Source of the DNA: Fidelibacterota bacterium
GTDB taxonomy: Bacteria; Fidelibacterota; UBA8477; JABMPR01
Direction: 5' to 3'
NCBI GenBank assembly: GCA_016845065.1
Contig: JAERTG010000141.1
Span: forward strand, 1 to 64,000
DNA length: 64,000 nt
Shown here one piece after another: positions 1 to 9,600 of this stretch. How positions within the stretch are numbered: position 1 is the first letter of the stretch; the number at the start of each line of letters is the position of its first letter. Under the pieces are notes generated by a model that was given only the letters and a program-made list of their open reading frames with translations, was not told the DNA's origin and did no database searches. The position numbers and the translations under genes were made by a program.

Positions 1-1007
1 GGCTTATAAGCCATACCCAGGAGCAGGATGTGAGAACCATTGATACTCCTCGCCATTCCATTCAAGCCATCTGCTACCAGATCAACAACGTACTCAGGCA
101 TAGAAGCATTGATCTCACTGGCCAACTCAATAAAGCGAGCCTTGTAGTCAAGGGTTCTCATCTTCCACGAGAGATAGTGAGGGTCAATAGGGATGCAGTG
201 ACCACCCAGTCCAGGACCAGGGGTGAACTTCATAAAGCCAAAAGGTTTGGTAGCAGCAGCATCAATCACTTCCCAGACATTAACACCCAGCTTGGCACAC
301 ATAATAGCCATCTCATTGGCCAGGCCAATATTGATACTTCTAAAAGTGTTCTCCAAGAGCTTAGTGAGTTCAGCAGCCTCTGGTGAAGAGACAGGGACAA
401 GTTCATCCATGACATGGCCATAGACAGCCATGCCCAGTTTGAGACAGTTCTCAGTTACACCACCAATGACCTTAGGTGTATTGGTTGTATGAAAGACAGG
501 GTTACCTGGGTCTACTCGTTCAGGAGAGAAGAGTAGAAACACATCTGTACCTACCTTTAGTCCTGATGCTTCCAGGGCAGGTTGGAGGAGTTCACGGGTA
601 GTACCAGGATAGGTGGTACTTTCAAGTACAATGACCAGATTTTTGTGAACATACTTGATAAGCTCTCTGTTCACATCCAGGATATAGGTGATATCAGGGT
701 CTTTGGTCTTACTCAGGGGTGTAGGGACTGCTATGCAGATTGCATCAATATGCTTGATGCTTGAGAAGTCTGTTGTGGCTGTGAAGGTACCTGCTTCTAC
801 CAGGGACTTGAGTTCAGCATCATCAACATCCTGAATGTAGTTATCACCAGCATTCAATTGATCCACTCTGGACTGATTCACATCAATACCAATGGTACGG
901 ATGCCTGCATTACCAAATTCAACAGCTAATGGTAGACCTACGTACCCCAGACCCACTATACCTACTGTAATTTCTTTATTCTCTATTCGCTTTAATAAAT
1001 TTTTCAT
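1..1007 (-). CDS. UDP-N-acetylhexosamine dehydrogenase (WecC/WbpA type), 3' end outside the window
   Basis: This frame stays open from an ATG at 1005-1007 to the left edge, giving about 335 residues and no stop, so the gene is cut by the window. The N-terminal region has the Rossmann motif GIVGLGYVGLPLA. The active-site segment GLGGHCIPIDP carries the catalytic Cys, and the last residues in the window, GSHILLLGMAYK, match the start of the C-terminal UDP-binding domain. The family oxidises UDP-GlcNAc, UDP-ManNAc or similar sugars to uronic acids with two NAD+ for capsule, O-antigen or exopolysaccharide. The exact substrate cannot be read from sequence alone. It lies 35 bp downstream of a second nucleotide-sugar dehydrogenase on the same strand, so the two are probably co-transcribed. 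Confidence 0.9.
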   Translation of the reverse strand, partial: MKNLLKRIENKEITVGIVGLGYVGLPLAVEFGNAGIRTIGIDVNQSRVDQLNAGDNYIQDVDDAELKSLVEAGTFTATTDFSSIKHIDAICIAVPTPLSKTKDPDITYILDVNRELIKYVHKNLVIVLESTTYPGTTRELLQPALEASGLKVGTDVFLLFSPERVDPGNPVFHTTNTPKVIGGVTENCLKLGMAVYGHVMDELVPVSSPEAAELTKLLENTFRSINIGLANEMAIMCAKLGVNVWEVIDAAATKPFGFMKFTPGPGLGGHCIPIDPHYLSWKMRTLDYKARFIELASEINASMPEYVVDLVADGLNGMARSINGSHILLLGMAYK

Positions 1008-1042
1008 TTACTCATTCACTAATTTTGGGACCTACTTAATAG

Positions 1043-2356
1043 TTAGAGGTTACTTCGACCTACATTCCTGTAGTTATAACCAAATTCTCTCAGTTGGTCG
1101 ATGCTCAAAATATTTCGAGCATCAACAATATTTGGTGCGTTGAGGTGAGTCTTCATATCTCTTAAACTAAGACCCCTCAATTCATTCCATGGAGTCAGAA
1201 TAATTACCAGATCCGCACCTTCAACAGTTTCAGAAACAGATTCACGTGTATCCAAATCAGGAAGGAAAAACTTTTTCATATTTTCTGCGGCAATTGGATC
1301 ATACGCTCTTACAATTGCACCAGCCTTTTCAATACCCTGAATAATCTCCAGAGCAGGAGTATCTCGAACATCATCAGTGTTCGCCTTAAAAGCTAATCCC
1401 AGGATTGCCACGGTTTTGCCATTCATCTCAGGCAGAACTTCTTGAGCTTTGTCCAATATGACATTTCTTTGGTTCTTGTTTGCTCCAATGGCTGCCTTCA
1501 CTACCTGAAAGTCAACACCATGCTGCTCACCAGAATAAACAAGAGCCTCTGTATCTTTTGGGAAACAACTCCCACCGTAACCAGGTCCAGGATGGAGAAA
1601 CTTGGGACTGATACGACCATCAAGACCCATAGCTCTGGCAATAGTATGGATATCTGCTCCAACCTTATCAGCCAGATTGGCCATTTCATTGATAAAGGAT
1701 ATTTTCACAGCCAGAAAGGCATTGGATGCATATTTAATCATCTCTGAGGAAGGGACATTGGTAATGACCATAGGGGTTTCATTGATAAACAGGGAGCGAT
1801 AGACTTTTTTCATTACATCAGCTGCTCTCTCACTGTTCACTCCCAATACCACTCGATCTGGAATCAGAAAATCTTTGACAGCAGACCCTTCCCTTAAAAA
1901 CTCAGGGTTTGAAACCACATCAAATTCATAATCAGAATCCTTTTCCTGGGCTATCAGGGCTTCCAGGCGTGCACCAGTGCCCACAGGCACTGTGGATTTG
2001 GTACAAATAATTTTATAGCTATTCAGGTTTTTTGCAATGGTTGTGGCAACAGCTTCCACCGCTTTAAGATCTGCTTCGCCATTGTCACCCATTGGTGTAC
2101 CAACCGCAATAAAAACGACCTCTGCATTCCTAATTGATGCTTCAACATCTGCACTGAAAGTAAGCCTTCCAGCGTTGACGTTACGATCTACGAGTTCTTT
2201 CAGCCCTGGTTCATAGATTGGAATTCCACCCTCATTCAGCATTTCGATCTTACTCTTGTCTATATCGGTGCAAATAACAGAATTTCCAAAATCTGCCATT
2301 CCAGCCCCACTGACGAGACCAACATAACCAGTTCCAATAACACAAATATTTCTCAT
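1043..2356 (-). CDS. ugd: UDP-glucose 6-dehydrogenase
   Basis: This 437-residue protein has the full three-part structure of UDP-glucose/GDP-mannose dehydrogenases. The NAD site GTGYVGL is at residues 8-14, a middle helical domain follows, and the catalytic Cys lies in GYGGSCFPKD at about residue 260. The C-terminal domain carries GLAFKANTDDVRDTPA. It oxidises UDP-glucose to UDP-glucuronate in the cytoplasm, supplying acidic sugars for surface polysaccharide. The SFPKD-type active site and length fit Ugd/TuaD better than the WecC type of its downstream neighbour. A GGGGA ribosome-binding site precedes the ATG, and a promoter-like sequence lies about 40 bp upstream. Confidence 0.92.
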   Translation of the reverse strand: MRNICVIGTGYVGLVSGAGMADFGNSVICTDIDKSKIEMLNEGGIPIYEPGLKELVDRNVNAGRLTFSADVEASIRNAEVVFIAVGTPMGDNGEADLKAVEAVATTIAKNLNSYKIICTKSTVPVGTGARLEALIAQEKDSDYEFDVVSNPEFLREGSAVKDFLIPDRVVLGVNSERAADVMKKVYRSLFINETPMVITNVPSSEMIKYASNAFLAVKISFINEMANLADKVGADIHTIARAMGLDGRISPKFLHPGPGYGGSCFPKDTEALVYSGEQHGVDFQVVKAAIGANKNQRNVILDKAQEVLPEMNGKTVAILGLAFKANTDDVRDTPALEIIQGIEKAGAIVRAYDPIAAENMKKFFLPDLDTRESVSETVEGADLVIILTPWNELRGLSLRDMKTHLNAPNIVDARNILSIDQLREFGYNYRNVGRSNL

Positions 2357-2395
2357 TTAATCCCCAAAAAGTTTTCCTTCTAAAAAAAGCACGGC

Positions 2396-2424
2396 AATAT
2401 AGACGACTTGCCAGGTAGCAGAAA
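2396..2424 (-). promoter_or_regulatory. Putative promoter of ugd
   Basis: On the minus strand a TATATT -10 (2396-2401) is preceded by 17 bp and a weak -35 (TTTCTG, 2419-2424). The -10 lies inside TCGTCTATATTGC (2394-2406), which recurs exactly upstream of cmk-rpsA and with a 3-base insertion upstream of the TPR gene. It sits about 40 bp before the ugd start, between ugd and the preceding VWA gene. Confidence 0.5.
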
Positions 2425-2433
2425 GTTAAATCC

Positions 2434-4530
2434 CTATAGTAGACCGTTTCTTCGTCGCCAAATCCATTCAAAAGTCAATAACATGACCAGTACTGTGAAG
2501 ATCAGTGGTGAGCGTACACCGCTATATTTAATGGAGGTTTCTAGTTGAATCATTTCGTTGGGTATAATCGGCAATTCATCTTGACCAATTTGGATGACCT
2601 CCCCACCACTTCGGGATGCGAGACGTGAGAGGAAAACCTCATTCACACCCCTGCTCTGATCTTCACCACTAAAGCTCATCAAGTGAATCCTACTCGTATC
2701 TCTACCCCATAGTTCCCCAAACCGGTATGCCTCGGCAATGATTAATATCTCACCAGGATTTTTGGTATCTAGCTCAGTGCGGTATACTCCAGACTCGTCC
2801 CTTGATAAATTAAGGGTCGATTGATTTCCTTGTCGGTCTTCCTGCCAGACCCTCAATTCGGCAGCCCTTATGATTCTATTGTCCAGATCCTTTATGGTTA
2901 CAGCAGCTTTGAGGTAGGTGCCTGTTCCAGCAGATTCTACAGGAATATCAATCTGGACCGGATTAAAATGTGCTATTTCCTCCAGATAAATGAGGAGATA
3001 ACTCCACAGAATCTCAAATGAAGCCTTGGATTGAGGGTGGAAAAACCATTTCCAGAATCCATTACCGGAGAAGATTGCTCGAGGGGGATGATCTATGAGA
3101 CTGAAGATTGAGGTTGCTGACGAACCATTCCCAATCGTCAACATTGCGTCACCCTCATTAATAATATTGTAGTTAGGATTACTAACTGGCGCGTATTTCA
3201 TGAGGTCATTTGGATTATATCCTCGTCCCAATAACCCGAGATAGAAAGCATGTTCCATGGATGAATCAGTCCAGAAACTCGTTTGGGGGGCTGAATTCTC
3301 ACTTCCGCTTGCCACCTTCACTCCAAGCCATTCAACCCACATAGATGATAACTGCTCAATCCCTTCATAGAACAGAATAGTTGGAGTTGAAGAAAATGTA
3401 TTTATGTCTAGCGAAGTTTTAGAAAGGATTTCCTGTGCCAATTCACCAGGATGATTGAGGATAATTAAGTCAAGCTCCTCAAGATTAATACTGATTCTAA
3501 GTTGGTCTCCCATCCTGTGGGTACCGTGTACGATTTGGACATTGAAAGTTGAACCAGAAAAACTCTGAGCTAAGAATTTATGAAGATCATTTATTCTCTC
3601 ACTCACAATTAGCACATTCGTTTGATCTTGATCCTGTTTTATTTCAATTATTTGTTCTGTTAGGTAAGTTCCACCTTCCAGAAACAACTTTAATGTGAGG
3701 ACTCCTGATGCAGCGTTTCCCCCTCGAAATGTCAGATCAATATCCTGGAAGGTCTGGTTTAGCTGAATGTTTTCTTCAACAAGTAACTGATTCGTGTCGG
3801 TCAGAACTTGAACAATAGCCCGCCTTCCAAAAAGGCCATCTTGATGCAGGCTGCAGCGGATCATCACCTCTTGGTCAGCTCCTGCCATATTCAGCTGGTT
3901 TACCGCAATCAATTTCAAAGAAGCGCTTGATTTTGGTTTCAGAGGATACACGATATTTACATCAAGTGTTTTTGACCATTCTATATCCAGAGGAGACCGT
4001 CCCCCATTCAAATGACCATCTGAAAACAGAAAAACCGCTGAGTACATATCCGTCCTCTCCGGTCCATAGACATCATATGGGTTCCAGCTAAAGATACTCA
4101 TATCCTCCTCGAAATCTAACTTATCAAGGCTAAGCACCCCCCCTTCCATTGTCCAGATATCTAGTTTGGAAGTTTTCTCGAGCTCCCCGATTGTTTGATG
4201 GATGGATTTGTGAAGATCCTCGCTATTGCCCTTCCATGCCTTCCCCATACTGCTTGACTGATCTATAACTACTGCAATCCGTTTTGGGATTGAATACTGT
4301 CGGGAGAGCACAAGTTCAGGCTCAAACAGCAAAAATAAGAGTGAAAGCAGAGCTAGGATTCGCACGGCTGGGATAATCCAATTCTTCCAATAGTCCATGC
4401 GGGATGGACCATTTTTCCTCGGTTTATTCATTAAAATGGCAAAAGCACTGCCCACGAAAAGAAGAACCAGGAAGAGATATCCGTCACCACTAAAATCGGC
4501 TTCGAATGAAAAACCAAATGGAAGCTTCAT
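2434..4530 (-). CDS. Membrane-anchored von Willebrand factor A-domain protein
   Basis: This 698-residue protein has two N-terminal membrane segments (about residues 17-34 and 52-69) and then a VWA domain with the metal-binding DxSxS motif DQSSS at residues 90-94 and a later FSDGHLNGG. A long periplasmic-type region follows, with a segment (DLIILNHPGEL) resembling a glutamine-amidotransferase-like fold. A final membrane helix lies near residues 675-692, followed by a basic tail. The layout resembles BatA/BatB-like and related VWA membrane proteins of Bacteroidetes relatives, whose roles are poorly defined. Its ATG directly follows the tsaD stop codon (TAAATG), so it is likely translated by coupling. 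The specific function is unknown. Confidence 0.8.
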   Translation of the reverse strand: MKLPFGFSFEADFSGDGYLFLVLLFVGSAFAILMNKPRKNGPSRMDYWKNWIIPAVRILALLSLLFLLFEPELVLSRQYSIPKRIAVVIDQSSSMGKAWKGNSEDLHKSIHQTIGELEKTSKLDIWTMEGGVLSLDKLDFEEDMSIFSWNPYDVYGPERTDMYSAVFLFSDGHLNGGRSPLDIEWSKTLDVNIVYPLKPKSSASLKLIAVNQLNMAGADQEVMIRCSLHQDGLFGRRAIVQVLTDTNQLLVEENIQLNQTFQDIDLTFRGGNAASGVLTLKLFLEGGTYLTEQIIEIKQDQDQTNVLIVSERINDLHKFLAQSFSGSTFNVQIVHGTHRMGDQLRISINLEELDLIILNHPGELAQEILSKTSLDINTFSSTPTILFYEGIEQLSSMWVEWLGVKVASGSENSAPQTSFWTDSSMEHAFYLGLLGRGYNPNDLMKYAPVSNPNYNIINEGDAMLTIGNGSSATSIFSLIDHPPRAIFSGNGFWKWFFHPQSKASFEILWSYLLIYLEEIAHFNPVQIDIPVESAGTGTYLKAAVTIKDLDNRIIRAAELRVWQEDRQGNQSTLNLSRDESGVYRTELDTKNPGEILIIAEAYRFGELWGRDTSRIHLMSFSGEDQSRGVNEVFLSRLASRSGGEVIQIGQDELPIIPNEMIQLETSIKYSGVRSPLIFTVLVMLLTFEWIWRRRNGLL

Positions 4531-5544
4531 TTAGCCGCCAAAACTGAGTTTTAAATTGGGAACAGCTGCTATATCCAAGGCATCAGGTCCCAGATTTCTT
4601 GCTTTCCAGTACCCCATGTAGGCAATCATCGCAGCATTATCTGTACAATAACGCATATCAGGCTGGTATAGAATTTTTTCCTGCTTCTCAGTCAGCTCTA
4701 CCATCCTCTCCCTCAATCTCGAATTGGCAGCTACTCCACCTGCAAGAACAATTCGATCATGGCCTAAATCTTTGGCAGCCTGCATAGTTTGCTTTGAGAG
4801 CACATCAACCACTGCCTCTTGAAAACTTGCGGCAATATCAGGTAAATGAAGCTTTATATACTCTGAATCCTGTTTTGAAATGTACTGAAGTACATTCGTT
4901 TTAAGTCCGGAAAATGAAAAATCGTAACTATCCTTAAAAGAGCTTCGGGGAAAATGATGGAAACTAGAATTACCTTGTTTACTCATCTTGTCAATGAGGG
5001 GTCCTCCAGGGTAACCAATACCCAGCAACCTGGCGACCTTGTCAAAAGCTTCTCCCGCCGCATCATCCCGTGTCTGCCCTATTAACTTGTAATCCCTGGT
5101 GTTCTCTACATGAATCAGTTGAGTGTGACCCCCTGATACCAGTAAACATAGGAAGGGGGTTGGCAATGTCTTCAGTCCAATAAAATTGGCAAAGATATGT
5201 CCTTCGATATGATTAATACCATATAGTGGGATATCCAATCCCAACGCCAGACCTTTGGCATAACTAAGCCCTACCAGTAATGATCCAGCCAGACCAGGTC
5301 CCTGAGTAACTGCAACACCTTGAATATCCGATAAGGAAATTTCTGACTGATCGAGGACGCCCCTGACGACGGGACCCAGCAATTTATTATGTTCACGAGA
5401 AGCATATTCGGGAACCACACCTCCATAACTGGTGTGGACAAGTTGAGTAGCAGTGATGTGGTGAATCATTTCAGGTCCGCGAAAAATTGCTGCCGCGGTT
5501 TCATCACAGGATGTTTCAATCCCAAGGATTACAGTATCTTGCAT
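4531..5544 (-). CDS. tsaD: tRNA N6-adenosine threonylcarbamoyltransferase
   Basis: This is a full-length TsaD/Kae1/Gcp (337 residues). It transfers the threonylcarbamoyl group from TC-AMP to A37 of ANN-decoding tRNAs, with TsaB and TsaE, neither of which is in this window. The N-terminus has GIETSCDET. The metal-binding histidines are in HIEGH (H112 and H116). The nucleotide-binding loops include LVSGGHTQL and GGVAANSRLR, and the late metal Asp is in CTDNAAMIAYMG. Its ATG immediately follows the stop codon of the YbbR-like gene (TAGATG), and its own stop is immediately followed by the next ATG. Confidence 0.96.
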   Translation of the reverse strand: MQDTVILGIETSCDETAAAIFRGPEMIHHITATQLVHTSYGGVVPEYASREHNKLLGPVVRGVLDQSEISLSDIQGVAVTQGPGLAGSLLVGLSYAKGLALGLDIPLYGINHIEGHIFANFIGLKTLPTPFLCLLVSGGHTQLIHVENTRDYKLIGQTRDDAAGEAFDKVARLLGIGYPGGPLIDKMSKQGNSSFHHFPRSSFKDSYDFSFSGLKTNVLQYISKQDSEYIKLHLPDIAASFQEAVVDVLSKQTMQAAKDLGHDRIVLAGGVAANSRLRERMVELTEKQEKILYQPDMRYCTDNAAMIAYMGYWKARNLGPDALDIAAVPNLKLSFGG

Positions 5545-6501
5545 CTATTTTTGTACGATCTCTATTTTATCAGGAATAAATCGGTTTACTCTTTTTACGC
5601 CAACAGGTAGTACCGCTTCAGGCACATATAATTGTTCATTTTGATTCCAATTTGCGCGATAATCAAAACTTACTATAAAATCTTCAGGTTCGAGCTCTAA
5701 AAGCCTATCCAAACCTCCTTCTGCTTCTAATCCTATAACTTGGGGTATAACTGAGATTTCCACATTCCGTGGTACATTTTCGAGGCGTATGGGAATATTT
5801 AAAAACTCAACAGATCCAATACTCTGAATATCTGCACTTAAGTTTATCGCTGTTGTGTCCAGAATATACAACTGAGTCGGTTCCAGGGATAAGGGCAATG
5901 AAACTGAAACATCAGCATCAACATCGGATACCTGGAATGGTGGGACCGTAATGCTTGTGAGTTCATTAAGTAAGGAAACTGGACCGTGGACCATCACTTT
6001 ACTTGGTTCCACCCTAATATCCCCTACCACCATGTATCCCAAGGCAGGTTCAATGTCAGCTTGAACGTTCACATTTAGTTCCTTATGAGCCATGCTTTCC
6101 ACACTTACCCAAACAGATTCTGGTTCAACAAAATGCAATAGATCTAATTTGTAGTCTCGAGGCATGATGAATTTATCTGGATGCTCAGCAAAATATTCAT
6201 TTAGGTAGTAAACCTGTGTGCTTTTGGTTTTGGTCAAGTCCAATACCAATCCAGTCTCTGACAGAGGCATGGTCATATTGGCCCATAGCAGCGTATGCCC
6301 CTTCCCTCTGAATCTGGCTGTAATTAGTTCTGGAATTTCATTGTTAAACGCCTTTTCATCTGAAAGGCCATCGATTCTTAAGGGAATATCTAGATCAAAA
6401 AAATACTCAATATCTGTTACAACAAAGAACCAGAGGAGAATAGCAAGAATCACTGAGCCTACTTTTATCTGCATGTCTGTTGTGAATATTTTTTTTAGCA
6501 T
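5545..6501 (-). CDS. YbbR-like domain protein (CdaR family)
   Basis: This 318-residue protein has one N-terminal membrane helix in the typical YbbR context (KVGSVILAILLWFFVVTD) followed by repeated extracytoplasmic beta-rich YbbR domains. One recognisable repeat is the stretch beginning VHGPVSLLNELTSITVPPF. In Firmicutes, YbbR/CdaR regulates the c-di-AMP cyclase CdaA encoded next to it. No cyclase gene is present here and the partner is tsaD, so the c-di-AMP role is not supported by context. It is first in the three-gene run ybbR-tsaD-VWA. The 180-bp gap upstream holds rpsA terminator hairpins and a weak -10-like TATATT at 6508-6513. Confidence 0.82.
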   Translation of the reverse strand: MLKKIFTTDMQIKVGSVILAILLWFFVVTDIEYFFDLDIPLRIDGLSDEKAFNNEIPELITARFRGKGHTLLWANMTMPLSETGLVLDLTKTKSTQVYYLNEYFAEHPDKFIMPRDYKLDLLHFVEPESVWVSVESMAHKELNVNVQADIEPALGYMVVGDIRVEPSKVMVHGPVSLLNELTSITVPPFQVSDVDADVSVSLPLSLEPTQLYILDTTAINLSADIQSIGSVEFLNIPIRLENVPRNVEISVIPQVIGLEAEGGLDRLLELEPEDFIVSFDYRANWNQNEQLYVPEAVLPVGVKRVNRFIPDKIEIVQK

Positions 6502-6591
6502 TCCATTAATATAAATTTAATGCCATCAGGCACAAAGCCTTCAAAGCTTTTCATTGGTTTGATTTGAAAACATCAATCTCATAGAAATGAA

Positions 6592-6629
6592 AAGGCGATG
6601 TACCCTGAAAAAAAGATAAACATCGCCTT
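6592..6629 (-). terminator. Hairpin downstream of cmk-rpsA (second of two)
   Basis: A perfect 10-bp inverted repeat, AAGGCGATGT (6592-6601) and ACATCGCCTT (6620-6629), is separated by 18 nt. On the minus strand the stem runs into TTTT. It lies about 55 bp beyond the rpsA stop and is the stronger stem of two consecutive hairpins, so it probably ends the cmk-rpsA transcript. Confidence 0.6.
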
Positions 6630-6639
6630 ATATTTTCAT

Positions 6640-6664
6640 ATCGGGGTAGCAAAACTATCCCGAT
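6640..6664 (-). terminator. Hairpin directly after the rpsA stop (first of two)
   Basis: ATCGGGGTAG (6640-6649) and CTATCCCGAT (6655-6664) form a 10-bp stem with one mismatch and a 5-nt loop, starting about 18 nt past the rpsA stop codon. No long T run follows. It may protect the 3' end or assist the second hairpin. Confidence 0.4.
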
Positions 6665-6682
6665 GAGTTTAGATCAGGAGGA

Positions 6683-9600
6683 CTACTCCTTATCACCCTC
6701 ATCTGAATCGGCTGCTTCAGTTTCAGGGGCTTCAGGAGCCTCCTCAACTTCATCAGGGGCATCCACAGTTTCTGGAGCTGCTTCAACCTCTTCTACTTCC
6801 TCGACTTTTTCTACTTTTTTCTTTTTGGGAGCAGCCTTTTTCTTGGCTGACTTCTTCTCAGGTTTCTCAGCCTTTTCAGCTTTTTCTGCTTTCTCAGCCT
6901 TATCAGCCTCCTTTGTTTTAGCAGATTTCTCAGCAGGTTTATCCTCTGCTTCACGGATTTTACTAAGAATGGCTTCAGGAATCTCAAGTTTATCGCTTAC
7001 ATGGTCTTGACCACGGATAAACTCATCGATATCATTTCGTTCTTTATCCTTGATAGCTGATTCATGGCTAACCACGACTTTTTTCTCAGTCGCATCAACC
7101 TCGACAACCTTAACTTCAACTTCAGCATCCACTTCAAACTGATCAAGGATTTCCTTGCGTTCTTTCTTGCGGAAATTACCCAAGGAAATTATTCCTTCAA
7201 CATCAGTATCAGGGAAGCTCAGGATCACACCCTTTTCAAGAAGTTTGATGACTGTACCCTTATGAGAAGTATTTACGGCAAAACGATCCTTCAGCTCTGG
7301 CCATGGATTTTCCTGGGCCTGCTTAATTCCTAGTGAAATTTTTCGCTCACTTTGAGAAATATCGAGGATCTTTACCATAATTTTATCACCACGATTCACT
7401 ATTTCCTTCGGATGACGAACCTTGCTTGTCCAAGACAGATCAGAAATGTGAACCAAACCATCAATACCTTCTTCAAGTTCGATAAAAGCACCAAACTGTG
7501 CCAGGTTACGGACAGTACCTTCATGGACGGATCCAACGAGATATTTCTCTTCAATGGTTGTCCATGGATCGGGTTGAAGTTGTTTAACTCCAAGAGAGAT
7601 TTTGTGATTTTCAGCATCCACTGAAAGCACAATAGCATCGATCTCATCACCGACATTAAAAACATCTGATGGATGTTTAATGTGCTGGGTCCATGATATC
7701 TCTGAGATATGAACCAGACCCTCAACACCAGCGGTCAACTCAACGAAAGCACCATAGTTAGCCAGGCTAACAACTTTTCCATTGACAGCGGTACCCTCTG
7801 GGTATTTTGCTACAACACTTTCCCAAGGATGGGGTTTGAGTTGCTTGAGACCCAATGAGACTCTCTGTTTGGTTGTATCATAATCGATAACCTTAACCAT
7901 GATGTCTTCATCGAGGCTAACAACCTCTGAAGGATGATTGACACGACCCCATGAAAGGTCAGTGATATGAAGTAAACCGTCAATTCCACCAAGGTCAACA
8001 AAGACACCAAAATCAGTGATGTTTTTAATCCGACCTTCTAGAATCTGACCCACTTCAATTTCATCCAGAAGTTTACTACGTTGTTCCTTCAGGCTCTCTT
8101 CGAGTAGTTCCTTACGGGAGACAACAATATTTTTACGAAATTCGTTGACCTTAACGATCTTGAATTCGAAAGATTTTCCAACATAAGCATCGAAATCCCT
8201 GATAGGTCTCACATCCAGTTGTGAACCAGGTAAGAATGCATCAACACCCAGGATATTTACAACCATTCCACCTTTGATACGGCGGGAAATGGTACCTTCA
8301 ACAGTCTCAGCATCAGCATATTTCTGCTTAACATTATTCCAAACACCCATGAATTCCGCTTTACGCTTGGATAAAACGGCCTGACCAAGCTTATCTTCAA
8401 TGCGCTCTAAAAAGAGTTCAATGGTATCACCAATTTCAGGCACATTATCATCAAATTCATGACGAGGAACGAGTCCCTCAGATTTGAATCCAAAATCAAC
8501 CATAACTTCTTTATCACTCACTGAGATAATGCGAGCCTGGACTAATGACTGCTGATCTAAATCGATCACAGCATGATCTAAAAGTTCTTGATAGGCAATT
8601 GATTCTTTGCTTGTAACTTCCTGATCTTCAGGCGTTTCACCTTGTTTCAGAGTTTTAATCTCAGCAAAAAGATCGTTCATCAGTGCACGTTTTCCCTGTG
8701 ATACATCTGGTGCATCGTTCGGGACATCTGTAGAATCATCTGTAGGAGCTGGTTCTTCAGAAACTTCTGGTTCAGGAGTGGCTTCCTCTGCAACTTCCGG
8801 AACCTCTTCTTTAGCTTCTTTTACGTCCTCTGTTGGGGCGTCTTCAACCACAGTTTCTTCTTTCACTGCCTCTACAGCGTCTTCGGTTGCTTCTTCAGCA
8901 GGTGTTTCAACCACAGCTTCTTCAGCCGGGGCTTCTGACTTTTCCTCGGCGGGCGTCATCTCGACGGCGTCTTGGGTTTCAGCGGATACTTCAGCTTTTT
9001 CATCGGTTGCTTCTTTAGCAACGTCTTCAGTTGCATCCTCAGCAACGTCTGATTTTACTTCTTCAGCCTTTGCATCCATGTCTTGTTTCTTGGTCATTAA
9101 GTTACCTCCGTTTGTCTTCGCTGTCTCCACCCTGGAGACAATAATTTCTATCTGATCATCGATACTTAATTCAGTCGTATCGAGAGTAATTGCATCCTTA
9201 GCAGCCTTCATAGGTGCCAATTTGCGTTTGGCGTTATGCTCATCTCTTTCGAGGATCTCTTTTTCTAATTCTTCTATGGACTTCTCGATTCCCTGGCGGG
9301 CAAAGTCTTTCTGACGTCTCACCGCTCGCACTCGGGCATCAGCAACCATGTAAATCTTGATGTCAGCATCTGGGAATACTACTGTCCCAATATCACGTCC
9401 CTCTAATACGACATCGTGTGCCTGAGCGACTTCCCTTTGGATTCCGAGCAAACGATTTCTTACCCCGGCAATGGCACTTACATCAGCCACCATATCAGTG
9501 ACTCGGGGTGATCGGATTTCATCTCCTAGAAGGTTACCATCCAGGTAGATCTCTTGAATGTCGGCGTTGAATTTTACTTTAAGATCAAGGTCATCCAGCA

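Noticed and set aside
5545-6501. The YbbR-like gene as evidence of c-di-AMP signalling.
   Set aside because: The window contains no diadenylate cyclase, and the partner gene is tsaD.
6663-9155. Long Ser/Ala/Thr-rich open frames on the plus strand, opposite the ends of S1 (for example 6663-7010 and 8778-9155).
   Set aside because: They are the antisense of the Glu/Ala/Lys-rich coding repeats and have no ribosome-binding site or family match. They follow from the biased codon content.
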